64,000 nt of DNA from Halostella limicola (GTDB lineage: Archaea > Halobacteriota > Halobacteria > Halobacteriales > Natronoarchaeaceae): positions 496,001 through 560,000 of the forward strand of contig NZ_RCDI01000001.1 in the NCBI RefSeq assembly GCF_003675875.1, read 5' to 3'. A program made the translations under genes and the position numbers. Under the pieces are notes generated by a model, which ran no database searches, had not been told where the DNA came from, and was given only the letters and a program-made list of their open reading frames with translations. Below are positions 42,851 through 51,125 of the stretch, piece after piece. How positions within the stretch are numbered: the stretch's first letter is position 1; the number at the start of each line of letters is the position of its first letter.

Positions 42851-44068
42851 TTACTTCTGATGTTCTAAGTTTGGCGTTTGATCGATGTACTGATCCCGCA
42901 CCTCCTGCACCCATGCAGGATCAAACGTGGTTTCGATCTGCTTGACGCGCCCCTCACTGCCCTTCGACTGGACCCACGTCTCAACGATATTCATCGTCTC
43001 GAGGTCGGTCAGGAGGTCGCGAATCGCTCGTTCACTCACCTGCGAACCCTCACCCACGACGTCCGTGTACGCGTCGCGAACCTGTGCGGTGGTCACTGGC
43101 TGAACGATCTCGCCGGACAACCGCTCGGTCCACGCAGTGACCGCCAACAACACGAAGAAGTGCTTCACAGGGAGACTGAGGAATTTCTCTTGGATCGCCG
43201 TTTTATCAGTCTGATCAAGGTTTTGTTCGATACACTCGACAGTCACTTGGTCGAGGCCCCGTTCGTTCGCCGTCTCGCCGGCATGTCGAAACAGCGTTAG
43301 TGCCTTCCGGGCGTCACCCCACCGTGTCGCCGCCATCGTGATTCCTGCATCGATCGCTGCATCCGACAGTGCACCATCCTGGAATGCCGTCTTGAGCCGC
43401 GGCTGCAACACCTGTGCTAGTTCCTCGATGGAGTAGGGTGGGAAGAAGAGCTCCTCACCGCTCATTGCGCTTTGGACGCGACTGTCCAACCGCAGGTCCA
43501 CCTCGAGCAACTCGTTACTGATGAGCCACACCGATAACTGGATGTCGCGTGTGAGCTTCCCCTCGCCGCGCAGCAGCCGGTAGAAGAAGTCGCTCGGATC
43601 GTAGTTGCTGTCGTGCTGGACGTGGTCGATCTCGTCGAGGATGAGCACCGTCCACTCGGGATAGTCCGCAAGCGCCGTCCAGATCCCCTCGAACACGCCA
43701 TCGAGTCCTGCGTAGGCGCCCAGTTTCTCGCCCGTGAGCTCGACATGGATCTCGTTGGCGGCGCTAAACAGCGATCGACACTCCTTCAGGTTCACGTACT
43801 CGACGGCGAGGGCGTCGGTCCGCGCGGCGAACTCACGACACACCCGTCGCGTCGTAAGCGTCTTCCCCGTGCCCGGTGGGCCGTAGATCAAGACGGTCGT
43901 CGGGAGGTAGCCCTCGTGGACGCCGTTCAACAGCGTCGCGAGTGCGCGCTCCTGGGCGTCACGGGCGACGATCTCGTCGGGGTCGGTAAGGGGATCGAGC
44001 GCGCCCTTGTCCGCGAAGACGCTGTCGTCGGGGGCGGTGTCGTCGAAGCGGTCGTCGTACTTGCTCAT
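42851..44068 (-). CDS. orc1/cdc6: Orc1/Cdc6-family replication initiator
   Basis: A 405-residue AAA+ initiator. Walker A is GPPGTGKT (63-70), Walker B is ILDEID (142-147), sensor-type segments are WLISNELLEVDLRLDSRVQS, and the sensor-2 region is GDARKALTLFRHAGETA. The C-terminal winged helix (SGEIVQPVTTAQVRDAYTDVVGEG..SERAIRDLLTDLETMNIV) would bind origin DNA. Archaeal initiators usually sit beside their own origin, so the gap at 44069-44531 is the first place to look. Five broken copies of this gene's 5' end occur at 48.4-63.2 kb. The gene appears intact. Confidence 0.95.
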   Translation of the reverse strand: MSKYDDRFDDTAPDDSVFADKGALDPLTDPDEIVARDAQERALATLLNGVHEGYLPTTVLIYGPPGTGKTLTTRRVCREFAARTDALAVEYVNLKECRSLFSAANEIHVELTGEKLGAYAGLDGVFEGIWTALADYPEWTVLILDEIDHVQHDSNYDPSDFFYRLLRGEGKLTRDIQLSVWLISNELLEVDLRLDSRVQSAMSGEELFFPPYSIEELAQVLQPRLKTAFQDGALSDAAIDAGITMAATRWGDARKALTLFRHAGETANERGLDQVTVECIEQNLDQTDKTAIQEKFLSLPVKHFFVLLAVTAWTERLSGEIVQPVTTAQVRDAYTDVVGEGSQVSERAIRDLLTDLETMNIVETWVQSKGSEGRVKQIETTFDPAWVQEVRDQYIDQTPNLEHQK

Positions 44069-44190
44069 AGCGGCGTGCAGCGGGGGTTACGCGTGAGTAC
44101 GTGCCGACAGTGAAAAGGTACGCAAGGAACGGAGAGCGCCGATCGCGACGCTGGCAGTGGAGTCACCAGCGAGGATACCACATGTGGGCT
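44069..44190 (-). promoter_or_regulatory. Leader/promoter region of orc1/cdc6, conserved in decayed copies
   Basis: Read on the minus strand toward the start codon, this holds TTGCGTACCTTTTCACTG, then GGCACGTACTCACGCGTAA. The corresponding upstream DNA of the fragments at 48.6, 54.8 and 63.2 kb keeps the same blocks (CCTTGCGNAC, TTTATCA-like box, GTGTACTCACGCGT). The TTTATCA or TTTTTCA box is a likely TATA element. The wider block AGCGAGGATA (about 44162-44171) also recurs at 54868. Confidence 0.5.
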
Positions 44191-44531
44191 GGGTAGTGCG
44201 ACAAAACGGTTGACTGCAGAATGCTGTAGCGATCGATTACGGCAGTAAAACGTTACTAGGCAATTTCCGAGCGATGATCGGTGCCATAGGGACTTGCTGG
44301 TAGTCACCTCGTGTGAACGTTCCTCTGCTGTCGGCACCGTCCTTGACCATCGCGCGACGAGCACCGTAGCGGGGACCCCAGCCCTAATTTGGGCGTATCT
44401 CCGCGCCGTTGACGCCACCATCCGTGTGCAGTGGTGCTACCGCTTAGAATAAATCTCAGGGATGGTTCGATGATGCGGGCTCAGCTCGTCTAGTCGAAAA
44501 GTCAATATAGAACAAATAACTCACAAAAGCA
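44191..44531. other. Possible replication-origin region next to orc1/cdc6
   Basis: No gene is visible. As the spacer beside an Orc1/Cdc6 gene it is a candidate origin, but I could not pick out clear paired ORB repeats by eye. An AT-rich stretch at 44499-44525 precedes the next gene and may be its promoter. Confidence 0.3.
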
Positions 44532-46259
44532 GTGTCGATGCCAACTATACGCCAATATACCGATGAGACGGGGCTTTATTTACGGTCCAATATCGAGGGT
44601 CGGTTTATCACTCTGCAACTCACACCCGCAGCGGAAGGCCTTCTCAGGGATCTTGGATACACTGCTGAGGAGGAGATCTCGTGGACCCTGCTCCAGCCGC
44701 TCTGTGAGCAGGGCCACGTCTATACCAACAAATCCGGAACAGAAGTTACGCAAGAGACGATCGATGCCGGCGTTTCAACTACTTCTACCTCGCTCTCTAA
44801 GGCGGAAAAACAGCGGATTGAGGAGTTCCTTGATCGCCATACTCCGCGAGGCAGTTTGACAGAGAACATGCAGCCTGACGACAACTCTCCGGACGACGCT
44901 ACCGAAGCGGATTTCGGCAACCAGGAGTACTTCATCAAAAAGTGGTCGCCCACTGATGACGAATACGAAGCGACGGTAAACCGATTAGCGAATGCCGGAG
45001 ACCCGGAGGGGATCAAAAAATCGGTCGCACACCATGCCACTGAACACCCGATCCAGCCGAATCGGTTCCACATCAGTTCTCGCGGAATACCGGTGTATTC
45101 CTTTGATTCGAACGGGATCCCGTGGGTAGTGTATGACTTCCGGATGATTCGAGACTCGACGCTCGATGCCTCTCTCTTTTTCGATATCAGGCCCGGTGAA
45201 AGCGGTTCGCAGTCGATCACGATCGAGAACGAGATCGTCGAGTGGCACACGAGTAGCGACCGGTTTTCCCCTCGCCAAGTAGAGGATATCGTCACTGTCT
45301 TTCCCGATATCTCCTACTATGTTCATAACTTAGTCAAAAGTCCCAGACTTGGTGATCTACAGGGGACTGCGACGGCAGCAATCCCAGATGGAGACGAGGA
45401 CCGTATCGAAGCGTTGGATGAGATCGGACCAATTACCCCTGCTGAGTATGGTCGGGTCTTCGGCGTGCCCCTGACGTTAGGACAAAAAGGATACGGGCGC
45501 ATCCGGACCCACACAGGCCATACGTTCCCCTTCTCTGAAGACGAATTCGAAGATCCAGAAATTGAGACTGGCGATCTCGTCTCGCTTGATGTCAACCATC
45601 ATCGCGGTCGGATTTACGCCTTTAATATTCGCCACGAAGCGGACGACCTGGAGGTACAGGAGTTTCTGGAATCCTGGCCAAACTGGCGCAACTGGTCACT
45701 GGAACAAGTACGCTCGCACTGGAAGGACGATCAGATGAGATCAGAACCGTCGAGTGATGATCATCAGGCAGAGAAGTCCCGCAATCAGTATACTCTCGCG
45801 GCCAGCGACGACGCCTGTGAGAGGATCGAGGTAGAGTTCGACCCACTCCTATTGTTTTTGACGACCGAGACTAATGATACTGAATCGGACACGCCGTCTG
45901 TGATTGAAAACGCTGCTAGGACTCTCTTGAAAGACGTGATCGACGGGGATATCCCATCGGATATCGCTTGCTCACCCTCCCAATCAGTAGAACTTCTTCT
46001 CCCGTCCGATCTGCTATCGTTGATTGATACGGCCATCGAATCGACTGCTGCAGTCGAGTCCCGAACGCAGTTTTTCAATGCAGCGCTTCAGCGTCACCAT
46101 GATCTCGGTGCCGATGATCGAGTGGAACTAACGTTCCGGGTTCCACGGGGTCAATTTACTGTTCTAGAACGTCTTGCGGACCGCCGAAAGATGTCGACTG
46201 GTGACCTCGGACGAGAAATGTTCGAAGAGGGGATCAGAACAGCAATCGAAGAAGAATAG
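44532..46259 (+). CDS. Large uncharacterised haloarchaeal protein with a cold-shock-like segment
   Basis: A 575-residue acidic protein of no family I know. The N-terminal about 60 residues (LYLRSNIEGRFITLQLTPAAEGLLRDLGY) look like a small alpha/beta module. The middle holds GQKGYGRIRTHTGHTFPFSE followed by ETGDLVSLDVNHHRGRIYAFNIR, a pattern close to a cold-shock/OB domain. The C-terminal 70 residues (VELTFRVPRGQFTVLERLADRRKMSTGDLGREMFEEGIRT) resemble a ribbon-helix-helix-like DNA-binding end. It lies divergent from orc1/cdc6 across a possible origin and could be a replication or partition accessory of the element. This is inference. Confidence 0.7.
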   Translation: MSMPTIRQYTDETGLYLRSNIEGRFITLQLTPAAEGLLRDLGYTAEEEISWTLLQPLCEQGHVYTNKSGTEVTQETIDAGVSTTSTSLSKAEKQRIEEFLDRHTPRGSLTENMQPDDNSPDDATEADFGNQEYFIKKWSPTDDEYEATVNRLANAGDPEGIKKSVAHHATEHPIQPNRFHISSRGIPVYSFDSNGIPWVVYDFRMIRDSTLDASLFFDIRPGESGSQSITIENEIVEWHTSSDRFSPRQVEDIVTVFPDISYYVHNLVKSPRLGDLQGTATAAIPDGDEDRIEALDEIGPITPAEYGRVFGVPLTLGQKGYGRIRTHTGHTFPFSEDEFEDPEIETGDLVSLDVNHHRGRIYAFNIRHEADDLEVQEFLESWPNWRNWSLEQVRSHWKDDQMRSEPSSDDHQAEKSRNQYTLAASDDACERIEVEFDPLLLFLTTETNDTESDTPSVIENAARTLLKDVIDGDIPSDIACSPSQSVELLLPSDLLSLIDTAIESTAAVESRTQFFNAALQRHHDLGADDRVELTFRVPRGQFTVLERLADRRKMSTGDLGREMFEEGIRTAIEEE

Positions 46260-46428
46260 ACTCTCCGAGTTCTACGCACGAACTCAATCGCAGTTCCCTA
46301 GCAATTCTAGAATACATGTCCTGCTGATAATAATACCTGCCGAGTTGTTCTATCAGACTCGATGGCTGTGCTTCGGAATGGTCAAGTGAACGCCAGAGCC
46401 GGCCGATTGACGAGTTCCAGTTAGATTA

Positions 46429-46710
46429 CTACTTCCGAACTTCTGAATAATCCTTAGCCTTCTCCCGCCACCCTTCGAACTTCTTTCGATTCGCACGCCA
46501 ATGTTGCGGTTTGAGAAGTTCGTTACTCGCAACCGCCGGGTCATCGGGATCGAGGTCAAACTGCTCGGCAACCCATGCCCGATACTGGGCAACGGTCTGT
46601 GGCTTCTCGGGCGGATGCGTCTGCAGGTGTGCCGTGTTAAGATAGTTGAGCCGGTCGCCACAGACCAAACAGGGAAGCGTGCCCTCGTTCGGGGTTTTCT
46701 TTTCACCCAT
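46429..46710 (-). CDS. Ros/MucR-like C2H2 zinc-finger protein
   Basis: A 93-residue protein. LPCLVCGDRLNYLNTAHLQTH fits the C-x2-C-x-H-x-H finger of Ros/MucR regulators, followed by the family-like HPPEKPQTVAQYRAWVAEQFDLDPDDP. The C-terminus (RKKFEGWREKAKDYSE) is charged. I prefer the ATG at 46710 (MGEKKTPNEG); another in-frame ATG is at 46728. Ros/MucR proteins are transcription regulators in bacteria; haloarchaeal versions occur on mobile elements with unknown targets. Confidence 0.75.
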   Translation of the reverse strand: MGEKKTPNEGTLPCLVCGDRLNYLNTAHLQTHPPEKPQTVAQYRAWVAEQFDLDPDDPAVASNELLKPQHWRANRKKFEGWREKAKDYSEVRK

Positions 46711-46864
46711 ACGCGACCACAGTTGCACCGTTCCTATTATTCTACTGGCTAGAACAACAGCAATCGGTCGAACTGCTGTCCCCTCGTGACGCCCATCTGG
46801 ACTCGAAGCTGTTGATCACCTCTTTACGGCCAGTCTTTATCACTGATATCAGCGAAACGAGGAT

Positions 46865-47476
46865 ATGGGCGAAGCCCTCATCGAGGCGACGCTCGACCGG
46901 CTATCACGAGTGTTCCACAAAGAGGCGGATTTCCAACAGGCCCTCACGTGAGCGTTACATCAACACTTTCCGTCGCTGACGATCCGGACTGCATACTCAG
47001 TAGATGGCTCAACGGTTGATCTCTGGCTGGTGGATACTGAAGGGACGATGGCAGTCGAACTGAAATACCCGAAGAAGGACTTCACTGCCCGAACTGACGA
47101 AGAGCTATTCGACTTTGGGAGTGATCCGACGGATATGGCCTGTGCCAGCTATCTCACCGATATACAGCGGCTGGAAACACTAGTTGCAGATGGGCGCTGT
47201 GATCAAGGGGCGGCCGTGATACTCTCGAACGACGCGCTACTCTGGGATAATCAACCGAGTGGCGCCAATTATGACTCCTTCAAACTGTACGATGGGCGGA
47301 CTGTGAAGGGAACGCTGGCATGGCCGGAGGAAGCAAGTCTCCGACAGAGTCAGGACCGCACTATTCGGTTGGCCGGGACGTATACCTTGGACTGGCGAGA
47401 ATATACCTACCAGTATCCCAGTCAACCGACTGGAGAGACGCTATTCAAATACTGTTTGACGGCCGTTGATGGATAA
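46865..47476 (+). pseudogene. PD-(D/E)XK nuclease-like gene with one in-frame stop codon
   Basis: One frame runs from ATG 46865 to TAA 47476, broken only by TGA at 46949-46951. The part before the stop reads MGEALIEATLDRL, then FHKEADFQQALT. After it the reading is ALHQHFPSLTIRTAYSVDG, then VDLWLVDTEGTMAVELKYPKKD. The D...ExK arrangement (VDLWL...VELK) is a PD-(D/E)XK nuclease core with a normal N-terminal helix. The stop is one base from TGG (Trp). The downstream 148 codons are otherwise clean, so decay looks recent. Reinitiation at ATG 47030 would lose the first Asp. Confidence 0.7.
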
Positions 47477-47679
47477 CGTTCTCCTATCTTGTCTACTCAT
47501 AGCGGTGGAAACCTGACCAGAGACATGACTGTATTCTGATGGCCTTCCGAGCCTATTCCTCACCGATACGGACGTGCGAACTACATTCCGTGTCGGCCGC
47601 GGTCGCGTACCTCATCGAGTGCTGGTCGGCCATGTAGCACCCCCCCCCTCGTTACCGGCGCTCGTTCCCACCACTACTC

Positions 47680-47695
47680 AGTAGCACTGTTTACG
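47680..47695. promoter_or_regulatory. Decayed TA-operon operator copy
   Basis: AGTAGC-ACTG-TTTACG matches the perfect palindrome AGTAAC-ACTG-GTTACT of the duplicate locus at 56439-56454 with four changes, so the symmetry is lost here. Confidence 0.4.
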
Positions 47696-47718
47696 ACGTT
47701 TCGGATGCAACCGTAGAT

Positions 47719-47993
47719 ATGGCGACTGCAGTGAAGGTCGACGAGGACGCGAAGGCGTGACTCGAAGAACTCCGGCGGAGATTCGCCTTCAGACGGGCGA
47801 GACGATCACCCAACAGGACCTCCTGACGCGGCTGATCGATGACGCGTATGAGTCACGAGCGGAGGTCATCGACTCCTTCCGGGTCTCGACCGTGCCGCTC
47901 TCGGACGAGGAGAAAGAGGCGATGCGACGTGGCCGCATCAGTTCGGTCGTCGAGACCGACGAAGCGGATATCGACGACATCCTCTACGGATGA
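47719..47993 (+). pseudogene. Broken VapB-like antitoxin (first copy)
   Basis: Frame 1 from ATG 47719 reads MATAVKVDEDAKA, then TGA (47758-47760), then LEELRR. A one-base deletion then moves the frame to EIRLQTGETITQQDLL and on to the natural end ADIDDILYG. Both lesions are seen by comparing with the duplicate at 56480-56751, which keeps LEELQAEIRR. Antitoxins of this type bind DNA and a PIN toxin. The pair is followed at once by a broken toxin gene. Confidence 0.7.
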
Positions 47994-48415
47994 CGGTGCT
48001 CGTCGAGACGGGTGTGTCGGCTGCCGACCACGATACGGACGCGTCCAGACACGATGTGGCCAGCGAGGCACGCCGTCTACGACGGCGAGTTTGGCCACCC
48101 GTCTGTGAGCGACTACGTGTTCGACGAGGCCATCAGGCTGACCCGGACGCTGTCGGGCTCACACGCCGCAGCCAAACAGTTGAGCGACCGACTCCGCGGT
48201 CACGACCCGGATCCGCACGTGTACGAGCTACTTCACGTCTCGACCACGGTCTTCACCGACGCGATTTCGGTGTTCGAACGATACGACGACCAAGCACTGA
48301 GTTTCACGGATGCGACGAGTGTCGTCTGATCGACCGACATGATCCCGACGGAATCCTAAGTTTCGACGACGACTTCGATGGTGTCGTTCGACGGATCGCT
48401 CCAGAGAACGTGTGA
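47990..48415 (+). pseudogene. Frameshifted VapC-like PIN-domain toxin (first copy)
   Basis: The start MTVLVETGVSAADHDTDASRHDVA is a PIN N-terminus (usual first Asp in LVDTS is Glu here). The frame then shifts so that a neighbouring frame carries HAVYDGEFGHPSVSDYVFDE and AVFTD-like FTDAISVFERYDDQALSFTDAT, the middle and C-terminal PIN parts. A second shift returns to LIDRHDPDGILSFDDDFDGVVRR at the end. Two frameshifts and a changed active-site residue mean it is inactive. Confidence 0.7.
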
Positions 48416-48434
48416 TGGGGTCCGAGGACACCGA

Positions 48435-48648
48435 GTTGTGAGCGTCTTCCCCGTGCCCGGTGGGCCGTAGATCGAAACGGTCGTTGGGAGGCAGCCCTCA
48501 TGCTCACCGTTTAACAGCGTCGCGAGTATTCCTGTGCGTCGCGAGCGACGATCGCGGCGGACTCAGTAAGTGGATCGAGCGTGCCCTTGTCGGCGACGAC
48601 GTTGTCGTTGGGCGCGGTGTCGTCGAAGCGGTCGTCGTACATGCTCAT
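48435..48648 (-). pseudogene. Orc1/Cdc6 5' fragment 1
   Basis: From ATG 48648 the reading is MSMYDDRFDDTAPNDNVVAD, KGTLDPLTESAAIVARDAQE, then a small deletion shifts the frame. The Walker A sequence GPPGTGKTLTTR is still encoded in the DNA near 48440-48480. Similarity to the gene at 42851-44068 stops shortly after Walker A. The upstream leader blocks are kept to about 48690 and in part to 48790 (GCGTGCCAGCGG). Confidence 0.8.
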
Positions 48649-48998
48649 ACCATCTTTCAGCGGGGGGAGGCGTCGACAGTGAAAAAGATGCGCAAGGAAT
48701 GGACGGTGCCGAACGCAACGCGGGCGACGGGTGCGGTGTCGTGAAAGCAGTCGACGTCCCTGTTCATGGAATATCGGTCCGCGTGCCAGCGGTACGACCT
48801 GTGGTCGTCCGCGGGGTAACGGTGTTGGAGCACCCCATCCGGATTTGGGAGCGGTGTCTTGTAGAAGAGGGTCGCAGGACACGGTCTCGGCGATCTCGAC
48901 GTGAGTGCCCGCAACGGTATTGCTACGCCAACAGGAAATGGTGGGGGCAGCTCACCGTCGTCACGATGGCGCATCCCACCGGATCGCTCTCCATCGTA
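48649..48998. other. Non-coding DNA upstream of the Orc1/Cdc6 fragment
   Basis: Beyond the conserved leader no gene is seen. The block CGTGCCAGCGGTACGAC (about 48780) is similar to CGTGTGCCAGCGGACTGACG in the same relative place near fragment 5 (63367), so the duplicated unit reached at least 130 bases upstream of the start codon. Confidence 0.35.
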
Positions 48999-49229
48999 CT
49001 AGAGACCTCGAGAAGGGGACCACTCGAACGGCGGCCGTAGCCATGTGGCCGGCGTCATATCGAACAACGCCGTCTCGCACCCGTCGTGGCGAGAGCGATG
49101 TGGCGGAGTGTCGATCGTGATCAGTACTGCATCCCCCGATTCTATCCCGTCGTGGAGAGCGCCGTAGTGGTAACGGTATGATATAGCAACCGCATCACCG
49201 ACGATATCGTTCGCAGACGCTGGTAACAT
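48999..49229 (-). CDS. Possible small protein or gene remnant
   Basis: A 76-residue reading, MLPASANDIVGDAVAISYRY, then GDAVLITIDTPPHRSRHDGCETALFDMTPATWLRPP. The regular beta-type middle and TIDTPP/HDGxETA pattern look protein-like rather than random, but I cannot name a family and it may be a remnant. It would start 23 bases from the palindrome upstream of the phasin-like gene. Confidence 0.3.
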   Translation of the reverse strand: MLPASANDIVGDAVAISYRYHYGALHDGIESGDAVLITIDTPPHRSRHDGCETALFDMTPATWLRPPFEWSPSRGL

Positions 49230-49231
49230 CT

Positions 49232-49258
49232 ATACCATCAGATGCCATCAGATGGTAT
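49232..49258. promoter_or_regulatory. Inverted repeat upstream of the phasin-like gene
   Basis: ATACCATC (49232-49239) pairs perfectly with GATGGTAT (49251-49258). Within it CATCAGATG is repeated directly. It lies about 110 bases before the ATG at 49366 and near an apparent promoter, so it may be a repressor site. Confidence 0.45.
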
Positions 49259-49365
49259 TTAGATCCATACAGTGGAAGAGACTTATACGCCCGGAGTGCC
49301 TCTGGTCTCTTGCAAGCGAAGATTCCGAGGCAACTTGGTTCGCCACGGAATCACCCCACATAACC

Positions 49366-50319
49366 ATGACAAACGCAACCACACCCATCGAAGCGGCATT
49401 CGAACTGCAGCGCCGAACAGTCGAACACAGCCAGCAGCTCGTCGAGCAGAGCCTCGACTTCCAGCAGAACGCCCTGGAGGCGTTCTTCCAGAACGGGCTC
49501 TCGGCCCAGCGCAGTGCCCAGCGCCAGGGCACCGAACTGTCGCGGGAAGTCTTCGACGCCTACCTCGACGCGGTCCAGTCGGCGGTCGACGACGACAAGT
49601 TCCGCGCGATGATCGACCAGCAGTTCGAGGACAACGCAGAGCAGACCCAGGACCTGCTGAACAAGCAGTACGAGCAGGGCGCCGACCTGTTCCAGCGTCT
49701 GCTGCACGTCCAGCTCGACGCGCTCGAGTCGGCAGTCGACGACGTCGACGTCCAGTCGGCGGTCGACCAGCAGCTCGACGAGTTCGAACAGGCCCAGGAC
49801 GAGGCCTGGGAGGAGTTCGAAGCGGAGTACCGCGACATGGTCAACGACCTGTCGCGACAGCAGAAGCAGCTGGTCGCCGAGTCGACCCAGTCGTTCCTCG
49901 ACGCCCAGCAGGAGACCGAACAACAGACCATCGAGGGCGTCCAGCGCGCCGAAGAGACCGCCGAGTCCGTCCAGCAGCAGACCGAAGAGACCGTGCGGAC
50001 CGCCCAGCAACAGACCGCTGGCGTCGTTGAAACGTCTCAGGAAGCCACGCAAGGCGTCGCCGGCGACGCCGCCGAGGCGACCGAAGAGGTCGTCGACGAG
50101 ACCTCGGATGCGCTCGAAGACGCGGCTGACCAGGACGCCGAAGAAGATGTGGAAACCATCGACGGCATCGGCGCGACCATCGCCGAGCGACTCAACGATG
50201 TCGGGATCGTGAGCGCCAACGACCTCGCGTACGCGCAGACGGAGACCGTCGCCGAGGCCGCGGAAGTCTCGGAGGAGCAGGCTTCGGACTGGATCGAAGC
50301 AGCGGAGTCGCAGGAGTAA
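49366..50319 (+). CDS. Phasin-like coiled-coil protein with a C-terminal helix-hairpin-helix
   Basis: A 317-residue protein made almost wholly of helices rich in Gln, Ala and Glu. The N-terminus, AAFELQRRTVEHSQQLVEQS then ALEAFFQNGLSAQRSAQRQG, resembles phasins that coat polyhydroxyalkanoate granules. Residues about 190-265 are a long Gln/Glu/Thr coiled coil (EETAESVQQQTEETVRTAQQQ). The last 55 residues (VETIDGIGATIAERLNDVG, DLAYAQTETVAEAAEVSEEQ) form a helix-hairpin-helix/SAM-like module usually tied to nucleic-acid binding. I start at 49366 because the preceding in-frame codons look non-coding. Granule or chromosome association is inference. Confidence 0.7.
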   Translation: MTNATTPIEAAFELQRRTVEHSQQLVEQSLDFQQNALEAFFQNGLSAQRSAQRQGTELSREVFDAYLDAVQSAVDDDKFRAMIDQQFEDNAEQTQDLLNKQYEQGADLFQRLLHVQLDALESAVDDVDVQSAVDQQLDEFEQAQDEAWEEFEAEYRDMVNDLSRQQKQLVAESTQSFLDAQQETEQQTIEGVQRAEETAESVQQQTEETVRTAQQQTAGVVETSQEATQGVAGDAAEATEEVVDETSDALEDAADQDAEEDVETIDGIGATIAERLNDVGIVSANDLAYAQTETVAEAAEVSEEQASDWIEAAESQE

Positions 50320-51125
50320 TCTCCGTCGCCGCAGCTGTCGACGGCTTATTTTGCCCGTACCGATTCCCAGCCCTGGGAATGGACGGCGGTAGTGAGAGGA
50401 GGATGCAGAGAGTGCCGTCCCATCGATGTTGGACGAACGAGTACGCTGCAAAACTGGTGCTCTCCACTCTCCACCAGGAAGCCGCCGAAGAGAGCGGCTG
50501 GATCACGCTATATTTCAGGAAGCAAGGATTAGTCGGACAAATACGAGAAACGTGATAGTTCTTCTCAGTCCAACGGCGAACTGGCGCAGATTGCCACGGT
50601 AATCGCGTGCGGGAGAAGCTGATGATCGATACCTCGCTGTCTCTCACGGGTGTCCGTATCGATTCAGTCTCCCAGCAGACTCGTCCCTCCCTGATACCAC
50701 TCATATATATATGGTATTTTATACTAAAACGGAAGCGTTTAAGTAATATAATAACAGTGAAACAACTGTCGGGAAAGCTGCCCGACATGCTGGAACCCCG
50801 GCCGCCCCGTCATATACGCGCGTGGGGTATGTGCGTCATCTCCCCGGAGTCACGGGCCGGCGACCAACCCGTCCTCTGTGAGAGAACTATCACGGAACTT
50901 CTCAACCGGAAACGCCGTGGGTAGGACATGCGTCACTCTGCTGGTCTCCCTTTTTGATTTCGACACAGCACCGAAACCCAGTGCGTTGCCGTGCGCGCCG
51001 CCCAGTTTGATGAGGAACGTCTCTGCCCTGACTTTTCAGTTAGATCTGGTGTTTTATATTATTATTAATTTATTCAATAATAGTTAATAGAAAATGAGTG
51101 GATTTCGGGACGGGGTACTATCCCA
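50320..51125. other. Long non-coding gap
   Basis: No convincing gene in about 800 bases. At 50694-50717 ATACCA and TGGTAT flank CTCATATATATA, and an AT-rich run follows to 50757; this looks like a promoter with no obvious gene after it. From 51053 to 51095 an AT-rich stretch (ATTATTATTAATTTATTCAA and on) probably holds the promoter of the gene at 51126. Confidence 0.35.

Noticed and set aside
44069-44531. A defined replication origin with ORB repeats
   Set aside because: The location beside orc1/cdc6 is right, but no convincing paired repeats could be picked out by eye, so I list it only as a possible origin region.
50607-50924. A 105-codon plus-strand frame after a promoter-like AT-rich site
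   Set aside because: The AT-rich site lies inside the frame, and the predicted protein has no coherent domain.
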